A DNA stretch of 10,881 nt from Treponema sp. (GCA_031284385.1 JAISZZ010000096.1:1-10881), one strand, 5' to 3'. Positions 1 to 6,600 are shown, counted from the stretch's first letter. Notes: generated by a model not told the origin, from the sequence alone. Made by a program: numbers and translations.

Positions 1-480
1 CTGGCGGGGCCTATTTGGGGAGACTTCATGCGTGAAATTCACCGCGGGCTGCCCGCCAAAGACTTTAAGCGGCCTGAAACCGGCGTTGTTGACATTACGG
101 TTTGCGCTAAATCAGGGCAGCTTTTAACGCCGTCTTGTAATGAAGGCGCGGTAACGCTGACATTTCTTGAACGGTTTCGCCCGGCTGAATATTGTACCTA
201 TCACGATGGCGGCGGCGAGTACAGCAGATCGCATATTGCGATAGAATCAATGCGTACCGGAATTGCTTCGTTTGATGACCGCGATGTAGTAGCGGATTTG
301 AAGATGCCTTCTCTTGACTTAGGCCAGCTTCCGGGTATCCCGCCCGGGAAGTATACCGCGCCGGTTTTGGACGGAGCGCTTGACACAACGAAAGATGAGG
401 ATGACGGCTTTCAGCTTGATCTTACCCTGCCTTCTTTAGATGACTTTGAATTTCCGGCATATAATCCGTTGATGGAGTAG
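1..480 (+). CDS. mrcA: Penicillin-binding protein 1A, C-terminal part (5' end outside window)
   Basis: The reading frame is open from base 1 and ends with TAG at 480, giving 159 residues of the C-terminus of a longer protein; the first in-frame ATG (28) is internal. The start AGPIWGDFM, then HRGLPAKDFKRPETGVVDITV and a KSGQLLTPSC segment, is the usual end of the transpeptidase domain of class A penicillin-binding proteins (PBP1A, family GT51 plus transpeptidase), which polymerise and cross-link peptidoglycan in the periplasm. The catalytic serine and the KTG motif lie upstream and cannot be checked. After the domain comes a tail of about 85 residues, acidic and proline-rich near its end, with PSLD occurring twice; such tails vary and have no known role. 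The gene converges on the next one with only 5 bp between stops, and no terminator is visible. The family call is fairly secure; 1A rather than another class A type is less so. Confidence 0.85.
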   Translation: MAGPIWGDFMREIHRGLPAKDFKRPETGVVDITVCAKSGQLLTPSCNEGAVTLTFLERFRPAEYCTYHDGGGEYSRSHIAIESMRTGIASFDDRDVVADLKMPSLDLGQLPGIPPGKYTAPVLDGALDTTKDEDDGFQLDLTLPSLDDFEFPAYNPLME

Positions 481-485
481 CCGCG

Positions 486-2192
486 CTATTCCCAGCCTCC
501 GGCAAGCCCTGTCTTTAAACTGTCGAGCCGCGCATCCGGCCCAGCGGCGTTTTTTCGGACTTTACCACCGTCAAAAATAAATACGCAATATTCGCCTAAC
601 GAGTTGTCCGTTTCGATATGACCGCCTCCAGTTTTTACGAATCTGCCGCCTTCCACGTACACGCCGCTGCCCCATCTTGCCGGGTTTTTGGCTATTAGGC
701 CGCCGGCCATCACGAATTCCGCTCCCACGCCAGACACGCAGATGCCGCCGCCATAAGCCGCGTTATTTCCGGTTATTGTGCCGCCCGTCATGGTAAACCG
801 GGCACCCATACCGGAAACATAAACGCCGCCGCCATACTTCGCGTAATTATCGTGTATTATCCCGTCTTCCATCGTGAAAACGCTGCCTATGCCGACATAA
901 ACGCCGCCGCCGCCGCTGTCGCTATCCCTCGCGTTCCCGCTGATAGAGCCGCCTTCCATCCTGAATTTGCCGCCACCGCGAACTATTACGCCGCCCCGTC
1001 CGCCGCTCCGTATAAGAGCGCCTGCCTTCATAACGAGCGTTCCGCCCCGCACATCCATTATTACAGAATCCCTGCCGCCGCCGCGAAGCGTAATATTTCT
1101 ATCCAGTATTAGCGTTACGCCGCCTTGAACGGTAAAAAGCGCAGTAGAAGTTTTATTGCTTGAAAGGGCGCAGGCGGAGGTTTTTCCACTGATGATAATT
1201 GTTTTCTGCGCGTTTGCGGTAAAAGAAACGCCATTTACCGCGAAATCGCCGTCTACAACGATGCTGTACTCCCAGCCGGAACCGCCGCTTGAGTTGATTT
1301 CGTCTACCGCTTTGGAAAAATCCTCCGCGCTGCCGGCCATGTAATTAGTATTGATGCCTGACAACTTTAAAGCGAGCGATTTCATAGCCAAAATGCCGTC
1401 ATCGAGAGTGTTGTAGTCCACCGAATCGCCTGCGATTTGAACCATGGAAGTCATATCTATTATCGCCGCGTTAAACATGGTATACGTTCCAAGTTTACGC
1501 GCCGTTACAGAGAGCGTCATGTTTGGGGCGCTGTTCTCGTACGGAACAGGCAGCCTGTCATCCTCATATTCAGACTGCATCTGTTCAAGACTTGAAGTCC
1601 GCGGATACACGGCGTATTTGCCGTTTTTCGTGATGTATATGGCCAAAATATGCGCTAACGTATCCGCGCTGCCTGAGTCCCCGCCGCCGGTAAGTCTAAC
1701 GGGCGCGAGCGCGAGGCGCGGAAGGCCGGAAGTGTTGAGCCGTGCGATTTCCGTCATTGCCCGCGCCATATCAGGCAGCTTGGGGCGAATATCCTCAATT
1801 TTAGTGTAGGTCTGTATATCGCCTGTTATCAGTCTGAGTTCTTCCACATCTATTATTAGTATTGTAAGCAGTTTTTGATTTCCAAGAGCGGTTATATCTC
1901 CGCAAGCCACATACTTTACGCCGAGTTCTTGTCCCAGTGCGGCGGCATTCTGAGTATTGGCTGCTCCCAAATCTCGCTGAAATATCTGTTCAGCTTCGAT
2001 GGCGCGGTTTATTCCGGTACGCGGTACCGGCTCAAACTCCTGATTCAATTCCGGCGTGAATGAGAACAATTCGGCTATCGCTTCACCTTCATCATCCTCA
2101 CCACCGGCAAACGGCAGCACCGCTAACCTGTCTTTGGGCATGGCCGATGTAACAGCCGCAAAAAACAAAATGATGTAAATGATTCGTTTCAT
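486..2192 (-). CDS. Exported TolB/CsgG-like protein with C-terminal beta-helix repeats
   Basis: 568 residues, starting with a signal peptide (basic MKR, hydrophobic core to about residue 16, likely cleavage after TSA). Residues 21-150 (LAVLPFAGG, then LGQELGVKYVACGDIT at about 86-101) have the pattern of TolB-like or CsgG-like periplasmic domains that many spirochaetes place before other modules. Residues 158-280 look like a second, weaker domain of this kind (LPRLALAPVRL). From about 350 to 545 the chain becomes a right-handed beta-helix type repeat: phenylalanines at 410, 439, 466, 493 and 518 open units of 25-29 residues, each with a GG-x-I-x-x-N step and most with a GGGVYV step, resembling GGxI repeats of polymorphic outer-membrane proteins. 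No lipobox or membrane anchor is seen, so it is probably periplasmic or secreted. AAAGGA lies 6 nt before the ATG. Function unknown; a surface or envelope role is inference. Confidence 0.8.
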   Translation of the reverse strand: MKRIIYIILFFAAVTSAMPKDRLAVLPFAGGEDDEGEAIAELFSFTPELNQEFEPVPRTGINRAIEAEQIFQRDLGAANTQNAAALGQELGVKYVACGDITALGNQKLLTILIIDVEELRLITGDIQTYTKIEDIRPKLPDMARAMTEIARLNTSGLPRLALAPVRLTGGGDSGSADTLAHILAIYITKNGKYAVYPRTSSLEQMQSEYEDDRLPVPYENSAPNMTLSVTARKLGTYTMFNAAIIDMTSMVQIAGDSVDYNTLDDGILAMKSLALKLSGINTNYMAGSAEDFSKAVDEINSSGGSGWEYSIVVDGDFAVNGVSFTANAQKTIIISGKTSACALSSNKTSTALFTVQGGVTLILDRNITLRGGGRDSVIMDVRGGTLVMKAGALIRSGGRGGVIVRGGGKFRMEGGSISGNARDSDSGGGGVYVGIGSVFTMEDGIIHDNYAKYGGGVYVSGMGARFTMTGGTITGNNAAYGGGICVSGVGAEFVMAGGLIAKNPARWGSGVYVEGGRFVKTGGGHIETDNSLGEYCVFIFDGGKVRKNAAGPDARLDSLKTGLAGGWE

Positions 2193-2286
2193 AGAGTATC
2201 CTTTGAAAACGGCGGTTTAAACAACGGCTTAGTAACAGCGTAGCAGATTAGAGCCTCCGGCGTAAAGAGCGCGCATTGCCGCATCA

Positions 2287-2336
2287 AAAGTGTTACCCAA
2301 AAAGGGGTATGCCTCAAATTGAAAATGTTACCCAAA
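2287..2336. repeat. Direct repeat of a 15-nt motif, 35 bp apart
   Basis: AAAGTGTTACCCAAA (2287-2301) and AAAATGTTACCCAAA (2322-2336) differ at one position and lie 35 bp apart start to start. Read on the minus strand they are TTTGGGTAACAYTTT, upstream of the beta-helix gene. Repeats of this kind can be paired regulator sites or the multiple end repeats of an insertion sequence; no transposase lies near. The repeat is seen directly; its role is unknown. Confidence 0.5.
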
Positions 2337-2351
2337 TTATAATGAACCTCT

Positions 2352-2368
2352 CCGCCGCAGAGCGGCGG
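2352..2368. other. GC-rich hairpin, 7-bp stem
   Basis: CCGCCGC, loop AGA, GCGGCGG form a perfect 7-bp stem. The overlapping GGGG (2367-2370) can instead pair with CCCC (2378-2381), so two folds compete. It lies 54 nt past the methyltransferase stop on the minus strand but no run of T follows, so a Rho-independent terminator is not supported. It may still protect or end the methyltransferase transcript. Confidence 0.45.
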
Positions 2369-2421
2369 GGTATTAAACCCCCACTGCGAATAAGGACGCT
2401 CGAAGAGGCATCCGAATGGGA

Positions 2422-3375
2422 TTAAAAAGGTATTCTGGACACAAACCACGCGCCCATTACCGGCAGCGTATCTTTGGACATGGCTTGATACTTTTTATCA
2501 AGTTTTACCTGCCCGCTGTCAAGAAGTTTTTTTATGCTTTCATCTTGATTCGATTCCATATAAATAATTTCATGGCCGAGTTCCGCGAACAGCTTCAAAA
2601 AATCTTCGTGCCGCATCCGGTTTACATAAGTATATTTGTTGCTGTTGTATTTTTCCCATTCCTCATCACTGTACTGTAAAAAGTTAAGGCGGTGAATGGT
2701 TTTTGTGTAAACGGCAAAATGATCCTGATAGTCAACCGTATTTATGAATAAACCGTTTGGCTTTATAATCCTGCCGCCTTCCAAAAGAATCGCTTTTAGA
2801 ATATCAGGCGGAATATGCTCGAAAGCAAAGTGTGAAACATGAGCGTCTACACTTTTGTCCGGCAGCCCCGTACACGCCGCGTCCGTCGGCGCCATATATT
2901 CGATGCGGCACAGCTCAAGAAGTTCTTTTATGTTGATATTATTTTTTGCGGCATAATCCGCGAGCGCGTTCAGACGCTTTTCGTCCAGCAAGTTTCCGTA
3001 CACTTCTTTTATTTTTCCAGCGTTCTTTACGATTATTCCAACAGCTTCCGTTACATACTGTTTTTGCATATAAGTATTTGCGTCCACCGTGATTGTTTTT
3101 TCCGCGCCTCCCAGCCAAAATCCTATTGGAAGCGTCGGAACCCAGCCTGTGCCGTATTCAAAGAATACGCGCCCCCCGCCCCCCGCCTTCAGGGTTTTGA
3201 GCATCTTAGCGGCATCAAAGAGCGTGCACATGGGATTGTATGGTTTGGAGATACTGCCTACGACACGTCCGGCAAAGTTATGCACGCGGCAAGATTTTGG
3301 TCCGTCAATGACCGCCAGAATATCCTGAACTTTTGCCATCAGTTTCCAGTTGAAATTTAAACTCAAAAGGCTCAT
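2422..3375 (-). CDS. SAM-dependent class I methyltransferase, substrate unknown
   Basis: 317 residues. The Rossmann-fold SAM site is seen as FFEYGTGWVPTLP at about 71-83 (glycine-rich motif I) followed by TITVDAN with an acidic residue at 98 (motif II position). The later block LPDKSVDAHVSHFAFEHIPPD (171-191) matches the motif IV region of Methyltransf_11 type enzymes, and GGRIIKPNGLFI (200-211) the following strand. The N-terminal 60 residues and the C-terminal 100 probably carry the acceptor site; similar proteins occur in polysaccharide and secondary-metabolite loci, but nothing here identifies the acceptor. GGAGGAAGG sits 6-14 nt before the ATG, a strong ribosome-binding site that fixes the start. 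A C-rich stretch on the plus strand (3172-3187) encodes AGGGGR at 64-69 just before motif I. The gene seems to be transcribed alone. Confidence 0.8.
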   Translation of the reverse strand: MSLLSLNFNWKLMAKVQDILAVIDGPKSCRVHNFAGRVVGSISKPYNPMCTLFDAAKMLKTLKAGGGGRVFFEYGTGWVPTLPIGFWLGGAEKTITVDANTYMQKQYVTEAVGIIVKNAGKIKEVYGNLLDEKRLNALADYAAKNNINIKELLELCRIEYMAPTDAACTGLPDKSVDAHVSHFAFEHIPPDILKAILLEGGRIIKPNGLFINTVDYQDHFAVYTKTIHRLNFLQYSDEEWEKYNSNKYTYVNRMRHEDFLKLFAELGHEIIYMESNQDESIKKLLDSGQVKLDKKYQAMSKDTLPVMGAWFVSRIPF

Positions 3376-3468
3376 CTATTCCTTCCTCCAGCTTTCCATC
3401 TCGTTTTTATACAGTCTAGGTTTATTCCAGCATCCAGTCTAGCAGTCGATTGCGCTTGTAGGCTTTTA

Positions 3469-3494
3469 TGGCTTTTTTTCAACAAAAAAAGCCA
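3469..3494. other. AT-rich hairpin, 11-bp stem, 4-nt loop
   Basis: TGGCTTTTTTT (3469-3479), loop CAAC, AAAAAAAGCCA (3484-3494) form a perfect 11-bp stem. A Rho-independent terminator normally has a GC stem followed by T outside it; here the T run is inside the stem, so the terminator reading is weak in either direction. It lies about 100 bp upstream of the methyltransferase start. Confidence 0.45.
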
Positions 3495-3545
3495 CAAAAA
3501 CACGATAATCCACCCGGTTTTGGAGTTTTCAAGATAAAAAACGCA

Positions 3546-3628
3546 TAAGGAACTGTAAGGAAATACATAGGGCAACGATGATGCGCCAGCTATGCTGGCG
3601 AGGCTTCAAGTTAATCAGCGTTGCCCTA
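3546..3628 (+). repeat. Palindromic intergenic repeat, copy 1
   Basis: The copy opens with a 20-nt block (3546-3565) that recurs exactly, on the opposite strand, at 6473-6492. Next comes a closed stem-loop: TAGGGCAACG (3568-3577) pairs with CGTTGCCCTA (3619-3628), 10 bp, enclosing a second hairpin CGCCAGC-TAT-GCTGGCG (3584-3600). Positions 3583-3627 align without gaps to 6529-6573 with 37 of 45 bases equal by hand count. The ends ACATAGGGCAA and GCCNTAAGG recur around 8014-8058. It encodes no protein and looks like a mobile or amplified palindromic unit of the REP, ERIC or MITE kind; the family name is unknown to me. Confidence 0.65.
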
Positions 3629-3767
3629 AGGCGGCTCTGATTAAATCAGAAATAATTGTGTGAATAAGAAACATGAAAAGCGCAAACAGATAAGCCGCCG
3701 CGTAAGGGATTGAAGCCCGCTTTTGAAGCGTAGTGCGTTAGCCGCGTCTAAAGCGGATGTGTTAGCG

Positions 3768-4526
3768 CTAAATTGCGTAATCCGGTGAATTGAGCCGGTT
3801 AATTCTTGCCAAAAATTCCCGTGTCCGCCGGTTTCGCGGTTTGCTAAATACCTCTTCCGCGCTCCCGTCCTCAACAATTTTTCCACCTTCCAGAAAGATA
3901 ACGCGGGATGCGACCGTACGGACAAACTGCATTTCGTGGGACACAAGCAGCATCGTATAACCAGCCTTGGCGCTCCGGCTAATCGTATCCAACACTTCGC
4001 CGACAAGCTCCGGATCAAGGGCGGAAGTCGGTTCATCGAATAAAAGCACATCCGGTTTCATCGCCAGCGCCCGCGCTATGGCCACACGCTGCTGCTGTCC
4101 GCCGGAAAGATGCTGCGGATAGTGGTTAAGCCTGTCGCCAAGACCCACAAGCTCAAGCTGGCTGCGAGCAAGCTGTTCCGCCTCAGCTTTGGGCAATTTT
4201 TTTACAGTTATCAGCCCTTCCATCACGTTTTCCAGCGCCGTTTTATGCTTGAACAAGTTGAATTGCTGAAAAACCATTGCTGTCCGCCGTCGAAGTTCCA
4301 GCGTTTGAGGCTTTCTTCTGTCCGTCAGATCCATCGAAAAATCACCTATACGGATACTGCCTTCTTCGGGACGTTCAAGCAGGTTGATACAGCGCAGCAG
4401 CGTAGATTTTCCAGTTCCCGAAGGCCCTATCAACGCGAGAACATCACCCTTTTTTATACTCAGACTAATACCATCCAGCACAACATTGTTGTGAAATCGT
4501 TTGCTTAAGTTTTTAATATCTATCAT
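3768..4526 (-). CDS. Polar amino-acid ABC transporter, ATP-binding protein
   Basis: 252 residues with every motif of an ABC ATPase: Walker A GPSGTGKST (34-42), Q-loop Q87 in VFQQFNLF, signature LSGGQQQRVAIARAL (140-154), Walker B VLLFDEPTSALD (160-171) and H-loop H197. Length and sequence match the GlnQ/HisP/TcyN group, which powers import of polar amino acids through a dimer docked on the permease. The frame is open up to 4631, but those 35 codons lie inside the permease gene in another frame and give no ABC-like sequence. The ATG at 4526 overlaps the permease stop in ATGA, which fixes the start and points to translational coupling, as no good ribosome-binding site precedes it. It is the last gene of the operon. 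Confidence 0.93.
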   Translation of the reverse strand: MIDIKNLSKRFHNNVVLDGISLSIKKGDVLALIGPSGTGKSTLLRCINLLERPEEGSIRIGDFSMDLTDRRKPQTLELRRRTAMVFQQFNLFKHKTALENVMEGLITVKKLPKAEAEQLARSQLELVGLGDRLNHYPQHLSGGQQQRVAIARALAMKPDVLLFDEPTSALDPELVGEVLDTISRSAKAGYTMLLVSHEMQFVRTVASRVIFLEGGKIVEDGSAEEVFSKPRNRRTREFLARINRLNSPDYAI

Positions 4527-5263
4527 TTTTTTACCGTATTTGAAGGCGCGGCAGCCGGCGGCATATCCGGTATACGAATCCGTTTTTCCGCATAGCGCAC
4601 CGATTGTTCGATGATAAACGTGAGCAGCCAATAGATTATCGCCACGGAACAGTAGGATTCAAAGAACCGGTAGCTGTTTCCGGCAAGAATTTTCGCGTTA
4701 GCCGTTATCTCGACTACGGAACAGACGAATGCGAGCGATGTTTCTTTCAGCAGGGCTATCAGTGAATTGCCAAGTGATGGGAGTGCGACTACAAATGCCT
4801 GCGGTATCAAAATACGGCGCAAAAGTTGTCCCGTTGTCATGCCGAGTGAATGAGCCGCCTCTATTTGCCCCTTGTCAACGGACAGTATCGCCGCCCGAAT
4901 CGTCTCTGAACTGTAAGCGCCCTGATTCAGCGAGAGCGCGACAAGCGCAAAGAAAATTGGCGGGACGGCGTTAATGTTAAAATTTGTCCCGTTGTAATAG
5001 TTTACATACCGTAAAATCAGGGGAATCCCGAAGTAAGTCAGGTAAAGCTGCACTATAAGCGGGGTTCCCCTCGTTACCGACACATAAACCGCGCAAATTT
5101 GCTGCAATACGGGGACTTTCGTGATTTTTACCACTGCCACTGCAAGCGCGAGCGTCAGCCCGCAGACCAGTGACAATAGCGTGAGGTACAAAGTTACCGG
5201 CAGTGCGTTGAGCACTCTGGGAATTTGGGTAAAAACCAGCGAAACGTCGAACAAGTTTGCCAT
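4523..5263 (-). CDS. Polar amino-acid ABC transporter, permease
   Basis: 246 residues of the HisM/GlnP family. Hydrophobic segments are visible at about 22-46, 53-85 (with TRGTPLIVQL at 64-73, typical of the family), 98-118, 155-180 and 204-220. The cytoplasmic EAA loop, which contacts the ATPase, is at about 135-157 (EAAHSLGMTTGQLLRRILIPQA). The protein forms the membrane channel, probably as a homodimer since only one permease gene is present. The start ATG (5263) follows directly on the stop TAA of the binding-protein gene, with no gap, and the end overlaps the ATPase start by 4 bp. Overall it resembles L-cystine permeases such as TcyL and YecS, but the substrate cannot be read from a permease. 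Confidence 0.92.
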   Translation of the reverse strand: MANLFDVSLVFTQIPRVLNALPVTLYLTLLSLVCGLTLALAVAVVKITKVPVLQQICAVYVSVTRGTPLIVQLYLTYFGIPLILRYVNYYNGTNFNINAVPPIFFALVALSLNQGAYSSETIRAAILSVDKGQIEAAHSLGMTTGQLLRRILIPQAFVVALPSLGNSLIALLKETSLAFVCSVVEITANAKILAGNSYRFFESYCSVAIIYWLLTFIIEQSVRYAEKRIRIPDMPPAAAPSNTVKK

Positions 5264-6103
5264 TTATTTTACAACCGGTGAATAATCGGAACCAAAGTAT
5301 TTTTCGTTGATACGCTTTGACGTGCCGTCCGCGATAACCTCATTCAGAGCCTTGTTGATATCTTCCGCCAGTTGTTCGTTACCCTTTCCTATTATCAGAT
5401 AACTGTACGGCGTTTTCATTAATTTACCGGAAACATCGTCAGAAAGCTCTATACCTTTTAGATTCAGATTGAATTCCCGCTGATACGCCTCGAACATCGG
5501 CTTGTCAATGAGGTTGAAGTCCCATTTTCCCTGTTCAACTTCCCGCAAAACCATCAGAATATCCGACTCGGTGTACGAATTTTTTATTGGCGCTTCGGGA
5601 TGTTCCTTGTTGTAGTTTTCAATCGCCGTAGCCATGTTCGTTCCCACCTGATCGGCGGATGTTTTTCCGGCCAAACTCCCAAAATCTTTAATTTCGCTGC
5701 CCAGGTCAGTGTTATTCGCCGCGACAGCCGCAATATAGCGGTTCACGAAAATCGGGTCGCTGAAAATATATTTTTGCTTGCGCTCCTCGTTTTCGGCAAA
5801 GTTATTTACGCCAATCTGGTAACGCCCCGCATCGAGTCCGGCGAAAATAGACGGAAAATCGGTTACTTCAAGCTGAAGTTTATACTGAGGCAGCCTCTCA
5901 AAAACCGCCTCTATAAGCTCTATGTTGTGACCGGATAACTTGCCGCTCTCGTCCACAAACGTAAATGGCCGCGGAAAACCGCCGGTAGCGGCATAAATCG
6001 TAACGACCTCCGCCACCGGAGCCTTTTTGTTGCAGCCGCTCAAAAGCGCCGCCGTCAGTACCGCCGCCAGAATCAGCGGCGCGCCTGTCTTTTTTAGAAT
6101 CAT
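5264..6103 (-). CDS. Polar amino-acid ABC transporter, substrate-binding lipoprotein
   Basis: 279 residues of solute-binding family 3 (SBP_bac_3). A lipoprotein signal ends in lipobox LLSGC, with the acylated cysteine at 24. The usual landmarks follow: FVDESGKLSGHNIELIEAV (49-67), IFAGLDAGRYQIGVNNFAENEER (86-108), SDPIFVNRYIAAVA (115-128), VGTNMATAIENY (153-164) and NLIDKPMFEAY (197-207), where D200 sits at the position that normally binds the substrate amino group. It captures an amino acid outside the inner membrane and hands it to the permease. The pattern GLDAGRYQIGVNNFAENEERKQKY recalls cystine-binding proteins (TcyK/TcyJ), so cystine is a plausible ligand but unproven. GGAGG sits 5 nt before the ATG. 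First gene of the operon, with its own promoter upstream. Confidence 0.92.
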   Translation of the reverse strand: MILKKTGAPLILAAVLTAALLSGCNKKAPVAEVVTIYAATGGFPRPFTFVDESGKLSGHNIELIEAVFERLPQYKLQLEVTDFPSIFAGLDAGRYQIGVNNFAENEERKQKYIFSDPIFVNRYIAAVAANNTDLGSEIKDFGSLAGKTSADQVGTNMATAIENYNKEHPEAPIKNSYTESDILMVLREVEQGKWDFNLIDKPMFEAYQREFNLNLKGIELSDDVSGKLMKTPYSYLIIGKGNEQLAEDINKALNEVIADGTSKRINEKYFGSDYSPVVK

Positions 6104-6123
6104 AATTCCTCCAAAATATATTC

Positions 6124-6145
6124 TAGTAATTATATCGAATTACTA
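6124..6145. promoter_or_regulatory. Dyad operator candidate for the amino-acid operon
   Basis: TAGTAATT (6124-6131) and AATTACTA (6138-6145) form a perfect 8-bp inverted repeat with a 6-nt spacer. It lies just downstream of the expected transcription start (about 6150, minus strand) and upstream of the ribosome-binding site, where a repressor dimer could block initiation. No regulator gene is in the window, so the role is inferred from position and symmetry. Confidence 0.45.
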
Positions 6146-6156
6146 TGACTATAAGA

Positions 6157-6185
6157 GTTATAGAGACTTTTACCGTTTATGTCAA
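6157..6185 (-). promoter_or_regulatory. Sigma-70 type promoter of the amino-acid transporter operon
   Basis: On the minus strand the -35 box TTGACA (6185-6180) matches consensus fully and the -10 box TATAAC (6162-6157) matches five of six, with the ideal 17-bp spacer. Transcription would start near 6150, giving a leader of about 47 nt before the binding-protein ATG. Confidence 0.8.
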
Positions 6186-6220
6186 GACAGCGTGGCCTTT
6201 GCAAGCCGTTATATTTTTAA

Positions 6221-6327
6221 AGGGGGGACGATTTCCATACTCATTGTTGCACATAGCCGCCTTTTCGTCCGTCCCCCCTGCGCTCCATAACCGCCTATCT
6301 GTGGCAAAATATCCGTGAGGCGGTTAT
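6221..6327. repeat. Two adjacent inverted repeats with 10-bp arms
   Basis: AGGGGGGACG (6221-6230) pairs with CGTCCCCCCT (6270-6279) across 39 nt, and ATAACCGCCT (6287-6296) pairs with AGGCGGTTAT (6318-6327) across 21 nt. Both pairs are perfect. They lie upstream of the amino-acid promoter, outside either core promoter and outside the shared repeat family. No function can be assigned. Confidence 0.45.
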
Positions 6328-6391
6328 TCCGCTACCCCCCAAATCCGTTGCAGCCCCGGAATGGGTCCGCGAATTACGCGAAGTAAATTAG
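6257..6391 (+). pseudogene. Possible relic of a gene C-terminus
   Basis: After an in-frame stop at 6254-6256, a frame of 44 codons runs to TAG at 6389-6391. Its second half reads YLWQNIREAVIPLPPKSV and then APEWVRELREVN, with an ordinary amino-acid mix and an amphipathic end. There is no ATG with a ribosome-binding site, and I recognise no family. The stop codon falls at the left edge of the palindromic element that follows. It could be the tail of a decayed gene interrupted by repeats, or chance. Confidence 0.2.
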
Positions 6392-6492
6392 GAACTGTAA
6401 AAAAATAAAATGCACAGCATTTTATTTTAATTGCTTATGCAATAAGGAAATAACATGACCAAATGGTCATGTTATTTCCTTACAGTTCCTTA
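6388..6492. repeat. Branched palindromic element, copy 2a: outer stem enclosing two hairpins
   Basis: AGGAACTGTA (6390-6399) pairs with TACAGTTCCT (6481-6490). Inside lie a 12-bp hairpin AAAATAAAATGC-ACA-GCATTTTATTTT (6402-6428) and an 18-bp hairpin whose arms are AAGGAAATAACATGACCA (6444-6461) and its exact complement at 6464-6481, with a loop of only AA. The outer stem and the long hairpin share base 6481, so one pair must give way. The layout is a three-way junction if single-stranded, or a cruciform in DNA. The 12-bp hairpin and ATTTTAATTGCTTATG (6424-6439) recur in the chvE-mmsA gap, and bases 6473-6492 recur inverted at 3546-3565. Confidence 0.65.
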
Positions 6493-6505
6493 GCGTTAAT
6501 CCGAT

Positions 6506-6553
6506 GAGTCCCCGTCAGCATAGCTGGCGCGCCAGCTATGCTGACGGGGACTC
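6506..6553. repeat. Perfect 48-bp palindrome, copy 2b
   Basis: The left arm 6506-6529 is the exact reverse complement of the right arm 6530-6553, with no spacer; the centre is CTGGCGCGCCAG. Its right half and the bases beyond (6529-6573) align with 3583-3627 of copy 1, so it belongs to the same family, with both arms fully matched here. It lies about 50 bp upstream of the sugar operon -35 box and would be prone to cruciform extrusion. It follows copy 2a after 13 bp. Confidence 0.7.
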
Positions 6554-6600
6554 AATTTAATCGGCGCTTCCCTCGATTAATTATTAGGTAATTCGGCTTA

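Larger units (their letters stand above)
2193..2421. other. 229-bp gap between the methyltransferase and the beta-helix gene
   Basis: Both flanking genes read leftwards, so this is the leader of the beta-helix gene and the trailer of the methyltransferase gene. It contains a GC-rich hairpin, a duplicated 15-nt motif and the ribosome-binding site AAAGGA (2199-2204, minus strand). ATGCCTC at 2309-2315 is repeated in inverse form at 2405-2411. No confident promoter is visible: a minus-strand TATAAT at 2341-2336 has no -35 box at the right distance. No open frame here looks like a gene. Confidence 0.5.
3376..3767. other. 392-bp gap between the ATPase gene and the methyltransferase gene
   Basis: Both flanking genes are on the minus strand. 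The gap holds, from left to right, the methyltransferase ribosome-binding site, an 11-bp AT-rich hairpin (3469-3494), the first copy of the palindromic repeat family (3546-3628), and a 7-bp palindrome TCTGATT-A-AATCAGA (3636-3650). From 3651 to 3767, just past the ATPase stop, only short hairpins such as CGCTT-TTG-AAGCG (3718-3730) are seen, none followed by a T run. A minus-strand open frame (3372-3575) has no ribosome-binding site or recognisable domain and is not called a gene. Confidence 0.5.

Noticed and set aside
2336..2341. Minus-strand TATAAT as a promoter for the beta-helix gene
   Set aside because: The -35 position falls in the GC hairpin and reads CGCTCT-like, so only half a promoter is present.
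3372..3575. Minus-strand open frame of 67 codons upstream of the methyltransferase
   Set aside because: No ribosome-binding site, no recognisable domain, and it runs through the AT hairpin and the repeat block; it looks like chance.
4527..4631. Longer N-terminus for the amino-acid transporter ATPase
   Set aside because: The extra 35 codons overlap the permease gene, contain no ABC-like sequence and lack a ribosome-binding site; the ATG at 4526 in an ATGA overlap fits the family start.
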